A DNA stretch of 64,000 nucleotides from QYOJ01 sp964616825 (GCA_964616825.1 CAZTSX010000004.1:106416-170415); one strand, 5' to 3'. Shown: positions 32,674 through 41,465, counted from the stretch's first letter. The notes: a model not told the origin generated them from the letters alone. Numbers and translations: made by a program.

Positions 32674-34578
32674 ATGCAAACAGGAAAGATCAACGTCCAG
32701 ACAGAGAATATTTTTCCCATCATCAAGAAATTTTTATACTCCGAACATGAAATTTTCCTCCGTGAATTGATATCCAATGCGGTGGATGCCTCACAGAAAC
32801 TAAAAACCCTGGCTTCGCTGGGTAAATTTAAAGGTACATTAGGCGACTTAACCATCCAGGTGAAAGTAAACAAAAAGAAGAAAACAATCTCGGTGATCGA
32901 CCGGGGGGTCGGGATGACAACTAACGAAGTAGAGAAGTATATCAACCAGATAGCTTTTTCGAGTGCAGAAGAGTTTATCAGCCAGTTCAAGACCAAATCG
33001 GAAACGGAACTGAATGCCATAATTGGCCATTTCGGGCTTGGATTCTACTCTTCATTTATGGTCTCTGATAAAGTAGAGATCAAGACAAAGAGTTACCTCA
33101 CCGGTGAAGGAACCGGGGCTGTCCACTGGAGTTGCGACGGAAGTCCGGAATACACGATGGACGAGTTAAAGAAACGGGGAAGAGGCACAGAGGTCATTCT
33201 GCATATATCCGACGATTCGAAAGAGTACCTCGAAGACAATAAGATTCTCGAGATCCTGAATAAATATTGCCGGTTCCTGCCTGTACCTATCCAGTTCGGG
33301 AAAGTGAAGGAGACAGAAAAAGCAGAAGGCGAAAAAGATAAAGACGGCAAAGAAAAAACAAAAGAAGTTGAGAAAGCCCGGATCATCAACGATACCGATC
33401 CTCTCTGGAAACGGAAACCATCGGGACTTAAAGTCGAGGACTATAAAAAGTTCTATCGCGAACTCTATCCCTACTCATTCGATGAACCCCTGTTTCATAT
33501 CCACCTGAATGTGGATTATCCGTTCAACCTCACCGGGATCCTCTATTTTCCTAAGCTAAAACGGACAATGGAGGTACAAAAAGATAAAATTCAACTCTAT
33601 TGCAATCAGGTCTTTGTTACCGATTCCGTCGAGGGAATCGTTCCCGATTTCCTGACCCTGCTACACGGGGTGCTCGACTCTCCGGATATCCCTCTGAATG
33701 TATCACGCAGTTATCTGCAAAATGATCCTAATGTCAAGAAGATCTCCAATCACATCATGAAGAAGGTAGCCGATAAACTGGAGGAATTATTTAAAAAGGA
33801 CAGAAAGAACTTTGAGAAGAAATGGGACGATATCAAGGTATTCATTGAATACGGGATCATTTCGGAAGCTACCTTTTTCGATAGGGCAAAGAAATTCTGT
33901 CTGTTGAAAAATACGGATGGAAAATATTTCACTTTTGACGAATATAAAAAGCATATTGAACCGGTTCAGAAAGACAAAGACGGGACCCTGATCTACATCT
34001 ACGCGACCAACACAGAAGAACAATATAGTTACATCCAGGCTGTAAAAGAACGAGGATACGATGTACTTATACTGGACGGTGTGATTGACAGCCATTTCAT
34101 CAACACGCTGGAACAGCGTTTCGAGAAGTCACACTTTACCCGAGTCGATGCAGATACAGTAGACAAACTGATCAAAAAGGAAGAAGCACAACCATCCAAA
34201 CTGAACGAAGACCAGCAAAAATCATTGAAAGAGCTGATGGAGAAACAGATCGATTCCAAGAAGTATACGATCAGTTTTGAAAGCCAGAGTGAAAAAGATG
34301 CACCTTTCATGATCACCCAGCCAGAATTCATGCGTCGTATGAAAGAAATGTCGGCACTAGGTGGCGGGATGGGCTATATGGGAGAACTTCCTGATCAGTT
34401 CAACCTGGTGGTAAACTCTAATAACTCCATCATCGGCAAACTGTTGCTGGAGACCGATGGCGGCAAACAGGCTTCAACCGTCAAACAACTCTTCGACCTG
34501 GCCTTACTGGCCCAGGGTATGCTGAAAGGGAAAGAGCTGGCCGATTTTATCAGTCGGAGCACGAAGATGGTGAAGTGA
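32674..34578 (+). CDS. htpG: Molecular chaperone HtpG (Hsp90)
   Basis: HtpG is the bacterial ATP-dependent Hsp90. The 634 residues contain the GHKL nucleotide-binding motifs ELISNAVDASQKLK, DRGVGMTTNEVEKYINQIA and GHFGLGFYSSFMVSDKVEI, the middle-domain LYCNQVFVTD and VSRSYLQ, and a C-terminal dimerisation domain. A charged insert follows the N domain (about 212-238, KEKTEK-type Lys/Glu/Asp-rich), more like the eukaryotic Hsp90 linker than E. coli HtpG. The stop codon lies inside a short palindromic heptamer run. Confidence 0.96.
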   Translation: MQTGKINVQTENIFPIIKKFLYSEHEIFLRELISNAVDASQKLKTLASLGKFKGTLGDLTIQVKVNKKKKTISVIDRGVGMTTNEVEKYINQIAFSSAEEFISQFKTKSETELNAIIGHFGLGFYSSFMVSDKVEIKTKSYLTGEGTGAVHWSCDGSPEYTMDELKKRGRGTEVILHISDDSKEYLEDNKILEILNKYCRFLPVPIQFGKVKETEKAEGEKDKDGKEKTKEVEKARIINDTDPLWKRKPSGLKVEDYKKFYRELYPYSFDEPLFHIHLNVDYPFNLTGILYFPKLKRTMEVQKDKIQLYCNQVFVTDSVEGIVPDFLTLLHGVLDSPDIPLNVSRSYLQNDPNVKKISNHIMKKVADKLEELFKKDRKNFEKKWDDIKVFIEYGIISEATFFDRAKKFCLLKNTDGKYFTFDEYKKHIEPVQKDKDGTLIYIYATNTEEQYSYIQAVKERGYDVLILDGVIDSHFINTLEQRFEKSHFTRVDADTVDKLIKKEEAQPSKLNEDQQKSLKELMEKQIDSKKYTISFESQSEKDAPFMITQPEFMRRMKEMSALGGGMGYMGELPDQFNLVVNSNNSIIGKLLLETDGGKQASTVKQLFDLALLAQGMLKGKELADFISRSTKMVK

Positions 34579-34607
34579 CGTAAGACGTCTTACGCCTCAC
34601 TTTTTTT
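34573..34607 (+). terminator. Palindromic heptamer run with T-tract after htpG
   Basis: Four heptamers (AAGTGAC, GTAAGAC, GTCTTAC, GCCTCAC) end the htpG gene. The middle pair gives the perfect 16-bp palindrome 34579-34594, extendable by GTGA/TCAC with a small bulge, and seven T residues follow at 34601-34607. The arrangement could act as a Rho-independent terminator, though the loop-free palindrome is unusual. Confidence 0.4.
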
Positions 34608-34609
34608 AG

Positions 34610-34617
34610 TATCTTTG
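34610..34617 (+). promoter_or_regulatory. -7 promoter box of the lemA operon
   Basis: TATCTTTG is an exact -7 match 22 bp before the lemA ATG, directly after the T-tract. No TTG at -33 was found; that stretch is the heptamer run. Confidence 0.55.
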
Positions 34618-34639
34618 ACCAAACTTTAAACCTTAAAGC

Positions 34640-35236
34640 ATGAAACTTTCCAAAGGATGGATTATCCTTATTGTGATCATTGCAATTGTCGTGATCTTGG
34701 TTGGCTGGGGATCCGGAGTTTACAATAAAATGGTAACCCGGGATGAGAATGTTGGCAAAGCCTGGGCTAACGTCGAAAATGTATACCAGCGCCGGACCGA
34801 CCTGATTCCCAATCTCGTAGCTACCGTCAAAGGAGTAGCCGATTTTGAAAAGTCGACACTTACTGATGTCATTGAGGCCCGGGCGAATGCAACTAAAGTA
34901 ACTGTAGATCCCACTAACTTAAATGCTCAAACAATGCAACAGTTCCAGACTGCCCAGGATGGACTGAGCTCTGCCCTGTCGAGATTGATGGTGGTTGTTG
35001 AACGTTATCCGGAACTGAAAGCAACACAAAATTTCATGGAGTTGCAAGCGCAACTGGAAGGGACGGAAAACAGGATCACAGTGGAACGAATGAAGTTCAA
35101 CGAAGCGGCACAAGCCTATAATACATACATCAAGCGTTTCCCGGGCAGGATCTTTGCAGGAATGTTTGGATTTGAGCCGAAGACCTATTTCGAAGCGCAG
35201 AAAGGAGCGGAAACCGCTCCAAAAGTAGAATTTTAA
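34640..35236 (+). CDS. lemA: LemA family protein
   Basis: A 198-residue protein with one N-terminal membrane helix (WIILIVIIAIVVILVGWGSG) and a long helical periplasmic domain: YNKMVTRDENVGKAWANVENVYQRRTDLIPNLVATVKG is the LemA signature, with NFMELQAQLEGTENRITVER. The family is widespread and its function poorly defined. The two next genes encode TPM-domain proteins (16 and 69 bp away), the conserved lemA-TPM association that suggests a shared envelope role. Confidence 0.93.
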   Translation: MKLSKGWIILIVIIAIVVILVGWGSGVYNKMVTRDENVGKAWANVENVYQRRTDLIPNLVATVKGVADFEKSTLTDVIEARANATKVTVDPTNLNAQTMQQFQTAQDGLSSALSRLMVVVERYPELKATQNFMELQAQLEGTENRITVERMKFNEAAQAYNTYIKRFPGRIFAGMFGFEPKTYFEAQKGAETAPKVEF

Positions 35237-35252
35237 CCGGAAATCTTGCATC

Positions 35253-35699
35253 ATGTCTGAAACGGCAAAGCATTTCTTTACACCCAGTGAGCAGCAAGAG
35301 ATCATCAGTGCTGTCAAAGAAGCTGAACTGGATACTTCCGGAGAGATCCGGGTGCATATTGAAAACCGTTGCAGAAAGGAGGTCCTCGACCGGGCGGCAT
35401 ATCTCTTTAAACACCTGCAAATGCACAAGACCAAACTTCGGAACGGCGTCCTCTTCTACCTCTCTGTTCATGATCATAGATTTGCGATCCTGGGAGATAT
35501 CGGGATCAATCAGGTAGTTCCTGAAAACTTTTGGGACGAGATCAAAGATGGGATGCAACAACATTTCCGGGATGGGAACTTTGTGGAAGGCCTCTCTGAA
35601 GGAATCATCAAAGCCGGAAAACAGCTGAAAGCCCATTTTCCTTACCAACAGGATGATGTGAATGAGCTGGCAGATGAGATTTCTTTTGGTAAAACATAA
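35253..35699 (+). CDS. TPM-domain protein without signal peptide
   Basis: 148 residues with a single TPM (YgcG/Psb32-type) domain: FFTPSEQQEIISAVKEAELDTSGEIRVHIEN, RNGVLFYLSVHDHRFAILGDIGINQVVP and FWDEIKDGMQQHFRDGNFVEGL. There is no signal peptide or membrane helix, so it is predicted to face the cytoplasm, unlike its neighbour. Domain relatives act in photosystem repair in plants or are of unknown function in bacteria. Middle gene of the lemA-TPM-TPM group. Confidence 0.88.
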   Translation: MSETAKHFFTPSEQQEIISAVKEAELDTSGEIRVHIENRCRKEVLDRAAYLFKHLQMHKTKLRNGVLFYLSVHDHRFAILGDIGINQVVPENFWDEIKDGMQQHFRDGNFVEGLSEGIIKAGKQLKAHFPYQQDDVNELADEISFGKT

Positions 35700-35700
35700 A

Positions 35701-35757
35701 TTACCCCCCGGCCCCCTAAAGGGGGAGTAAGTCCAGCACATGCGGGATTAGGGGTAA
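35701..35757. repeat. Nested palindromic element between the two TPM genes
   Basis: An outer pair TTACCCC (35701-35707) / GGGGTAA (35751-35757) encloses an inner CCCCC (35712-35716) / GGGGG (35721-35725) hairpin. It begins 1 bp after the first TPM stop. It looks like one copy of a dispersed C/G-run palindromic element; no second copy is in this window. It might also act as an intra-operon hairpin. Confidence 0.6.
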
Positions 35758-35768
35758 AAAATGATAAT

Positions 35769-36548
35769 ATGACTAATTTCAAATATATATTTCTGACTCT
35801 CATCCTTTTCCATGGATTTCAAGCATTTTCGCAAAAAATTCCTTCCAGGCCGAAGCCTTCGAGGCTGGTCAATGATCTGGCAGGCGTGCTTACTCCTGGC
35901 CAGGTTCAACAACTGGAGCGAAAACTGGTAAACTTCAACGACACCACCTCCACCCAGATCGCAGTTGTTACCGTGAAATCACTTGACGGTTACGATAAAG
36001 CTGACTTTGCATTCCGGATTGGCGAACAATGGGGTGTCGGGCAGAAAGGGAAGAACAACGGCGTAGTAATCCTGGTGAAACCAAAGTATAGAAATGAACG
36101 AGGACAGGCCTATATTGCAATCGGTTATGGACTTGAAAGCGTGATCCCTGATGCTATCGGAAAGCGGATCGTAGAGTTTGAGATGATTCCTCAATTCAAA
36201 GAGGGTAATTACTACAGTGGCATCAATGCTGCTATAAACACAATTATGAGCCTTGCAAGCGGGGAATTCACAGCCAGTGCATATACGAAAAAAAGTCAGT
36301 CAAAACCCTATGCGATCTTCATCCCGATCCTTGTCATGCTGGTTGTATTCTTTCTCATCCGTGCCAGCAGAGCCCGCTCTCACTCGGTAGGTAAAAGCAT
36401 CCCCTTCTGGGCTGCATTCTGGTTGCTGGGAAGTCTTGGCGGACATGGGCAGAGTGGAAGCTGGAACAACTTCTCCTCAGGGGGAGGCGGGTTCGGCGGC
36501 TTCGGCGGAGGTAGCTTTGGCGGTGGAGGCGCAGGAGGAAGCTGGTGA
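35769..36548 (+). CDS. Exported TPM-domain membrane protein (YgcG-like)
   Basis: 259 residues. Signal peptide MTNFKYIFLTLILFHGFQAFS; TPM domain with LVNDLAGVLTPGQVQQLERKLVNFNDTTSTQIAVVTV, FRIGEQWGVGQKGKNNGVVILV, AIGYGLESVIPDAIGKRIVE; one membrane helix (PYAIFIPILVMLVVFFLI); and a Gly-rich C-terminus (GGGGFGGFGGGSFGGGGAGG) typical of the YgcG type. Its TGA overlaps the GTG start of the DUF4492 gene, physically linking this group to the cytochrome bd genes. Confidence 0.9.
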   Translation: MTNFKYIFLTLILFHGFQAFSQKIPSRPKPSRLVNDLAGVLTPGQVQQLERKLVNFNDTTSTQIAVVTVKSLDGYDKADFAFRIGEQWGVGQKGKNNGVVILVKPKYRNERGQAYIAIGYGLESVIPDAIGKRIVEFEMIPQFKEGNYYSGINAAINTIMSLASGEFTASAYTKKSQSKPYAIFIPILVMLVVFFLIRASRARSHSVGKSIPFWAAFWLLGSLGGHGQSGSWNNFSSGGGGFGGFGGGSFGGGGAGGSW

Positions 36549-36757
36549 ATCTTTTAAAAAAAATATGGATCTTTTATTACGACGGTTTTCGCAACATGAC
36601 TGTCGGCAAAAAACTCTGGGCCATTATCATTATTAAAATCTTCATCATTTTTGCAATTCTCAGGCTCTTTTTCTTTCCTGATTTCCTCAACTCCAAATCT
36701 GACACTGATGAAGGAAAAGGAGAGTATGTCAGGGAGCAACTGATTAACCGCAATTGA
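36545..36757 (+). CDS. DUF4492 small membrane protein
   Basis: 70 residues from GTG, overlapping the previous stop by 4 bp. The sequence NLLKKIWIFYYDGFRNMTVGKKLWAIIIIKIFIIFAILRLFFFPDFLNSKSDTDEGKGEYVREQL has one membrane helix and the conserved FFPDFL / DTDEGK end of DUF4492. The family is found in Bacteroidota just upstream of cydAB, as here, so a part in assembling or stabilising cytochrome bd is likely but unproven. Confidence 0.85.
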   Translation: MNLLKKIWIFYYDGFRNMTVGKKLWAIIIIKIFIIFAILRLFFFPDFLNSKSDTDEGKGEYVREQLINRN

Positions 36758-36824
36758 TCAATCCGATCAATTCGCTTTAGTTATTTCTTTCGTATCTTAG
36801 TTGCTTCATAACCAAAACCACACC

Positions 36825-38402
36825 ATGATTGATCAAATTGACCTTAGTATGGTGGACTGGGCACGGGCGCAATTTGCCCTTACAGCTATCTACCACTGGC
36901 TGTTTGTGCCTTTAACTCTCGGTTTATCATTCCTTGTTGCCATCATGGAAACGATCTATGTGAAGACAGGGAATCCGGAGTGGAAAAAGATCACTAAATT
37001 CTGGATGATCCTTTTTGGGATTAATTTTGCTATTGGCATAGCTACAGGGATCATCCTTGAGTTCCAGTTTGGAACCAACTGGTCGAACTACTCCTGGTTT
37101 GTCGGAGATATTTTCGGAGCTCCATTGGCTATCGAAGGAATCATGGCATTCTTCCTGGAGTCAACTTTCATAGCTATCATGTTCTTTGGTTGGAACAAGG
37201 TGAGTAAAGGCTTTCATCTGACTGCCTCCTGGCTCACCGCGATCGGCGCCAGCCTCTCAGCGCTCTGGATCCTGGTAGCCAATGCCTGGATGCAGTCTCC
37301 GACAGGCATGGAGTTCAATCCCAATACAGCCCGAAACGAAATGGTCGACTTCTGGGCAATTCTCTTCTCCCCAATGGCCTATAATAAGTTCCTTCACACC
37401 ATATCAAACGGTTATGTGATCGGGGCCATCTTTGTGATCGGGATCAGTTCATGGTTCCTGTTGAAAAAGAGACACATTCTGATGGCCAAACGAAGCATCC
37501 TGGTCGCTGCCATTTTCGGACTCATCACATCCATCTTTCTGGCGGTGACAGGTGACGGATCTGCCTACACCGTCGCACAAAACCAACCGATGAAACTGGC
37601 CGCGATGGAAGGCCTCTACAAAGGAAAAGCGAAGGCTGGCCTGATTGTCTTCGGAATTCTCAATCCCGATAAAAAACCTGGCGACAGAGAGAACTCCTTT
37701 CTGGTGAAGCTTGAAATCCCTTCTTTGTTATCCATTCTCGGGTGGCACAATGCAGATGCATTTGTGCCAGGTGTGGAGGATATTGTAAACGGAGGATATA
37801 AGCCATGGTTTGAGAATATCCCGGAAGAGGAGAAGGAGATGGCTTACTCGGTCGCCCAGAAGATAGAGAAAGGAAAACTTGCCATCTCCGCATTGCGGGA
37901 TTATAAAACAGCAACAAGAGCTGGAGATTCTATCCTGGCAAAAATATCTCAGAGAAAGCTGGAACAGAATTTTAACTACTTTGGTTACGGCTACCTGAAC
38001 AACCCTGAGTCTGTAATCCCCAACATCCCATTGACCTTTTACAGTTTCCATATCATGGTAATCCTCGGAGCCTTTTTCTTCCTCCTCTTTATCCTGGTGC
38101 TCTATTTCGTCAGCAAGAATAAAATCGAAAAGAAACGATGGCTGCTTCACATCAGCCTGTGGACCATCCCACTGGCATATATCGCAAGCCAGGCTGGCTG
38201 GGTTGTTGCTGAGGTCGGACGACAACCCTGGGTGATTCAGGATCTATTGCCCACCGTGGCAGCTGTGTCCATGATCGATACCAATTCCATACGCATCACA
38301 TTCTGGATTTTTGCCGGCCTGTTTACAGCACTTCTGATCGCAGAGGTGATGATAATGGTGAGGCAAATTAAGATTGGTCCTAAAGAGGGAGGAATTAAGT
38401 AA
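36825..38402 (+). CDS. cydA: Cytochrome bd ubiquinol oxidase subunit I
   Basis: CydA carries the quinol site and haems b558, b595 and d of a high-affinity terminal oxidase. The start ATG at 36825 (MIDQIDLSMVDWARAQFAL) gives 525 residues; a longer frame from 36801 lacks family support. Evidence: haem-ligand His24 in TAIYHWLFVPLTLGL, EGIMAFFLESTFIA, the FLHTISNGYVIGA region, a long Q-loop, and the hallmark AGWVVAEVGRQPW. About nine membrane helices. A TATCTTAG box (36792-36799) is one base off the -7 consensus. Confidence 0.96.
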   Translation: MIDQIDLSMVDWARAQFALTAIYHWLFVPLTLGLSFLVAIMETIYVKTGNPEWKKITKFWMILFGINFAIGIATGIILEFQFGTNWSNYSWFVGDIFGAPLAIEGIMAFFLESTFIAIMFFGWNKVSKGFHLTASWLTAIGASLSALWILVANAWMQSPTGMEFNPNTARNEMVDFWAILFSPMAYNKFLHTISNGYVIGAIFVIGISSWFLLKKRHILMAKRSILVAAIFGLITSIFLAVTGDGSAYTVAQNQPMKLAAMEGLYKGKAKAGLIVFGILNPDKKPGDRENSFLVKLEIPSLLSILGWHNADAFVPGVEDIVNGGYKPWFENIPEEEKEMAYSVAQKIEKGKLAISALRDYKTATRAGDSILAKISQRKLEQNFNYFGYGYLNNPESVIPNIPLTFYSFHIMVILGAFFFLLFILVLYFVSKNKIEKKRWLLHISLWTIPLAYIASQAGWVVAEVGRQPWVIQDLLPTVAAVSMIDTNSIRITFWIFAGLFTALLIAEVMIMVRQIKIGPKEGGIK

Positions 38403-39568
38403 TGTTTGAAACGATGTCGTTGCTAACCTTGCAACAATACTGGTGGATGATCATCTCCCTCCTGGCCAGCCTTCTTGTGTTCCTGATGTTTGTCCAGGGT
38501 GGCCAGACCATGATCTATACACTTGGCAAGACCGACCTGGAACGTAAAATTATCGTGAATACGCTGGGCCGTAAATGGGAGTTTACATTTACCACATTAG
38601 TCACATTCGGAGGCGCCTTTTTTGCCTCTTTCCCGCTATTTTACGCAACCAGCTTTGGAGGCGCCTACTGGGTCTGGATCGTGATCCTGTTTGCCTTTGT
38701 CATCCAGGCTGTTGCGTATGAGTTCCGGTCAAAGCCAAATAATTTCCTGGGCAAGCGAACATTCGACCTGTTCTTAATGATTAATGGCGCCCTGGGTACC
38801 TTTCTGATCGGCGTAGCTGTCTCCACCTTTTTTACGGGTTCTGAATTTTCTGTTAACCTGCTGAACCTGACTAATATTACCAGTCCGGTAATCTCGCGCT
38901 GGGAAGGTCCGGCTTACGGATTGGAAGCAGTATTGAACTGGCGGAATGTGGCCCTAGGGCTGACGATCTTTTTCCTGGCACGGGTGCTGGGGATTCTCTA
39001 TATCCTTAACTCCATCAATCATCAGGCCATAACCAGAAGAAGTCATAAACAGCTATGGATCAATGCATTTCTCTTTTTGATTCCCTTCCTGGCCTTTGTC
39101 ATTTCACTACTCCTTTCAAAAGGGTATGCAGTTGATCCTGTAAACGGAACGATCTTCATTGAATCCTATAAGTATTGGCATAACCTGATTGAAATGCCAG
39201 TGGTGACCATCCTCTTCAGTGCAGGTATTCTACTCGTTCTCCTCGGAATCATCCGACCATTAACCAGCTTCACTAAATGCCGCACTAAAGGGATCTGGTT
39301 TGCCGGGTCAGGGACTGTTCTGACCGTCTTCTCATTATTCCTGCTTGCAGGATTTAACAATACCTCTTTCTACCCATCTACATACGACCTGCAGAGTTCA
39401 CTGACGATCATGAACAGCTCCTCCAGTAAATATACCCTGACAGTGATGAGTTATGTCTCTCTGATGGTCCCGTTCGTTCTTGCCTATATCATCTATGCCT
39501 GGTGGTCATTAAACAGGAAAAAGATCACGGAAGAAGAGATGGAAGAAAGAGGAGAACATACATATTAA
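38402..39568 (+). CDS. cydB: Cytochrome bd ubiquinol oxidase subunit II
   Basis: CydB is the structural partner of CydA. The 388 residues have about eight or nine membrane helices, beginning YWWMIISLLASLLVFLMFVQGGQTMIYTLG, with KWEFTFTTLVTFGGAFFASFPLFYATSFGGAY and FVIQAVAYEFRSK, family-typical. The start shares one base with the cydA stop (TAATG), indicating translational coupling. Confidence 0.95.
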   Translation: MFETMSLLTLQQYWWMIISLLASLLVFLMFVQGGQTMIYTLGKTDLERKIIVNTLGRKWEFTFTTLVTFGGAFFASFPLFYATSFGGAYWVWIVILFAFVIQAVAYEFRSKPNNFLGKRTFDLFLMINGALGTFLIGVAVSTFFTGSEFSVNLLNLTNITSPVISRWEGPAYGLEAVLNWRNVALGLTIFFLARVLGILYILNSINHQAITRRSHKQLWINAFLFLIPFLAFVISLLLSKGYAVDPVNGTIFIESYKYWHNLIEMPVVTILFSAGILLVLLGIIRPLTSFTKCRTKGIWFAGSGTVLTVFSLFLLAGFNNTSFYPSTYDLQSSLTIMNSSSSKYTLTVMSYVSLMVPFVLAYIIYAWWSLNRKKITEEEMEERGEHTY

Positions 39569-39580
39569 ATTGAAAAAAAC

Positions 39581-39703
39581 ATGTATATCACATCAATTAT
39601 CTGGTACCTGAGCTGGCCTGCAATGATCGCAGTATCAACGATCATCATCTATTATGCGGTCAGAAAGTTTGATAACAAACAAAATAAAACAGTTAAAACG
39701 TAA
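39581..39703 (+). CDS. CydX-like small subunit candidate of cytochrome bd
   Basis: A 40-residue ORF 12 bp after cydB that is too short for standard gene calling. It starts MYITSIIWYLSWPAMIAV, has one membrane helix (to about residue 27) and then a polar tail (VRKFDNKQNKTVKT). The WYLSW motif matches the W-Y-x-x-W start of E. coli CydX (MWYFAW), also a single-helix peptide encoded after cydB. Position, size and topology all fit; the sequence match is short, so the call stays tentative. Confidence 0.6.
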   Translation: MYITSIIWYLSWPAMIAVSTIIIYYAVRKFDNKQNKTVKT

Positions 39704-39708
39704 TCCTT

Positions 39709-40755
39709 ATGAAAAGAGCGATTTTCAATAACACCTGGTTGTCCCTGGCAATAGGACTTACATTGTTAGCCGGACAGTTAGGTGCACAGGACACATTTTC
39801 AATTGTCGCTGTCGATATCACCACTGGAGAAGTTGGCAGCGCCGGAGCTTCATGTGTAGGCTCAAGCTCCTACTACCCGCATGGAGCAGCCGTGCTCAGT
39901 GACGTCATCCCGAATGTGGGAGGCATCCACACCCAGGCCAGTTACCTGGCTGCGAATCAGAATAATGCCCACAACATGATGATGTCAGGCAGCTCACCAC
40001 AGGAGATCATCGACTGGCTGATTAATAACGATGCCGGTGGAGATCCATCTGTCCGGCAATATGGAATCGTAGATCTTAACTCCGGAGATCCGCGTAGTGC
40101 AGCCTTTTCAGGGGTGAATTGCCTGAATTATAAAAACGATACAGCCGGACTGGCATACTCCATCCAGGGAAACATTTTACTCGGGCAGGAGATCATTGAC
40201 TCAATGCAGAGCCGTTTTCTCAATACCTCTGGCACGCTTGCCGAACGGCTGATGGCATCTCTTCAGGGAGCCAATGTGATCGGAGCGGATACACGCTGTG
40301 CCAGCCCTTACAATAGTTCATCCCTTTCAGCATTCATCCGTGTCGCCCAACCGGAAAACAGTTATGACAGTCTGTATCTCGACCTGTGGATGGCTTACCC
40401 TCAGTCATGGAGCGGAGCGGTACCGGTTGATCCGATAGATTCCTTGCAAACACTCTTCAACGACTGGCAAACCCATACAACTATTCCCGGTAAGGGTGAT
40501 CATAACGCATGCTCCGTCACTGTCCGGCAGAGTGAATCCGGTGAAATCTCGTTCAACTTCTCTCATTGTCCCAACAATATGAAACTCAACCTGATGGTTT
40601 ATAATCTCCAGGGAAAAATGATCACCGTGATTCCCGTAAACAAGAATATTGAGAAAATGAAAGCTAATGAGGAGTTGGCTAAAGGAATTTATCTTTATCG
40701 GGTAACAACAAACAATCAACTTGTTGTCGTAACCGGTAAGTTTTTCAAGCGATAA
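39709..40755 (+). CDS. Secreted DUF1028 protein with T9SS C-terminal domain
   Basis: 348 residues. Signal peptide to about residue 26 (LSLAIGLTLLAGQLGAQ). The DUF1028 domain follows: DTFSIVAVDITTGEVGSAGASCVGS, GGIHTQASYLAANQNNA, SVRQYGIVDL and YSIQGNILLG; the family is thought to be Ntn-hydrolase-like and its substrate is unknown. The last 80 residues (LNLMVYNLQGKMITVIPV, AKGIYLYRVTTNNQLVVVTGKFFKR) form a type A T9SS sorting domain, so export through the outer membrane is predicted. It lies 5 bp after the CydX-like ORF. Confidence 0.85.
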   Translation: MKRAIFNNTWLSLAIGLTLLAGQLGAQDTFSIVAVDITTGEVGSAGASCVGSSSYYPHGAAVLSDVIPNVGGIHTQASYLAANQNNAHNMMMSGSSPQEIIDWLINNDAGGDPSVRQYGIVDLNSGDPRSAAFSGVNCLNYKNDTAGLAYSIQGNILLGQEIIDSMQSRFLNTSGTLAERLMASLQGANVIGADTRCASPYNSSSLSAFIRVAQPENSYDSLYLDLWMAYPQSWSGAVPVDPIDSLQTLFNDWQTHTTIPGKGDHNACSVTVRQSESGEISFNFSHCPNNMKLNLMVYNLQGKMITVIPVNKNIEKMKANEELAKGIYLYRVTTNNQLVVVTGKFFKR

Positions 40756-41388
40756 ATGGAGTCGATACAGGATTTTTTTGATCTGCTAATTCATTCCGAC
40801 AAACTGATCCAGATTGGCGGATTGTCCTTATTGCTGCTCATCGTGTTCCTGGAAACAGGGATCTTTTTCGGGTTTATCTTTGCCGGTGACGCACTCCTGT
40901 TCAGTGCCGGCTTATTGTGCGGAACCGATTTGCTGGATGTCAATATTTTCTTGCTCTTGTTTACTATTACGGCTGCTGCCATCGCCGGAAACCTCGCCGG
41001 ATACTACACAGGAAAGTTCTTTGGAAAAAAACTGAACACAAAAGAAGACACCTGGTACTTTAAACGAAAACACCTTACGAAAACCCGGTTGTTTTATCAG
41101 AAGTATGGAGGTCTCTCTCTGATCGCCGGTCGGTTCGTATGGGTTGTCCGTACATTTGTCCCCATCCTGGCAGGTGCCTCAGACATGGGCTTCCGGCGGT
41201 TCATTTTCTTTAACGTAGCAGGTGCTTTTCTCTGGGTCTGGTCTATGGTCCCGCTCGGATATTTGGCCGGTCACATCATCCCCAATGCGTCAGAGAATAT
41301 TGAATATTTCATTCTGGGAATTACAATCATCGCCAGTGTTGTCCTCCTTCGCGGAATATACCAAATCAGCAGGGAGAAAAAAGGTTAA
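40756..41388 (+). CDS. DedA family membrane protein
   Basis: 210 residues with about five hydrophobic segments and the VTT/SNARE-associated domain: ETGIFFGFIFAGDALLFSAGLL, AGNLAGYYTGKFFGKKL, and the conserved RFVWVVRTFVPILAGASDMGFRRFIFFNVAGAFLWVW. DedA proteins recycle undecaprenyl phosphate or move lipids between membrane leaflets. The ATG follows the preceding TAA with no gap. Confidence 0.92.
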   Translation: MESIQDFFDLLIHSDKLIQIGGLSLLLLIVFLETGIFFGFIFAGDALLFSAGLLCGTDLLDVNIFLLLFTITAAAIAGNLAGYYTGKFFGKKLNTKEDTWYFKRKHLTKTRLFYQKYGGLSLIAGRFVWVVRTFVPILAGASDMGFRRFIFFNVAGAFLWVWSMVPLGYLAGHIIPNASENIEYFILGITIIASVVLLRGIYQISREKKG

Positions 41389-41436
41389 TGGGCTCCTCTC
41401 GTTCATCAATAGCAATTTTGTATAGCTAACATCTCC

Positions 41437-41465
41437 TTGCAATCAATGAAAAAGCATTATCTTTG
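41437..41465 (+). promoter_or_regulatory. Promoter of the T9SS cargo genes
   Basis: TTG (41437-41439), 18 bp, TATCTTTG (41458-41465) matches the consensus with slightly short spacing. It lies 32 bp before the ATG at 41498 and probably drives the two large cargo genes. Confidence 0.65.
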
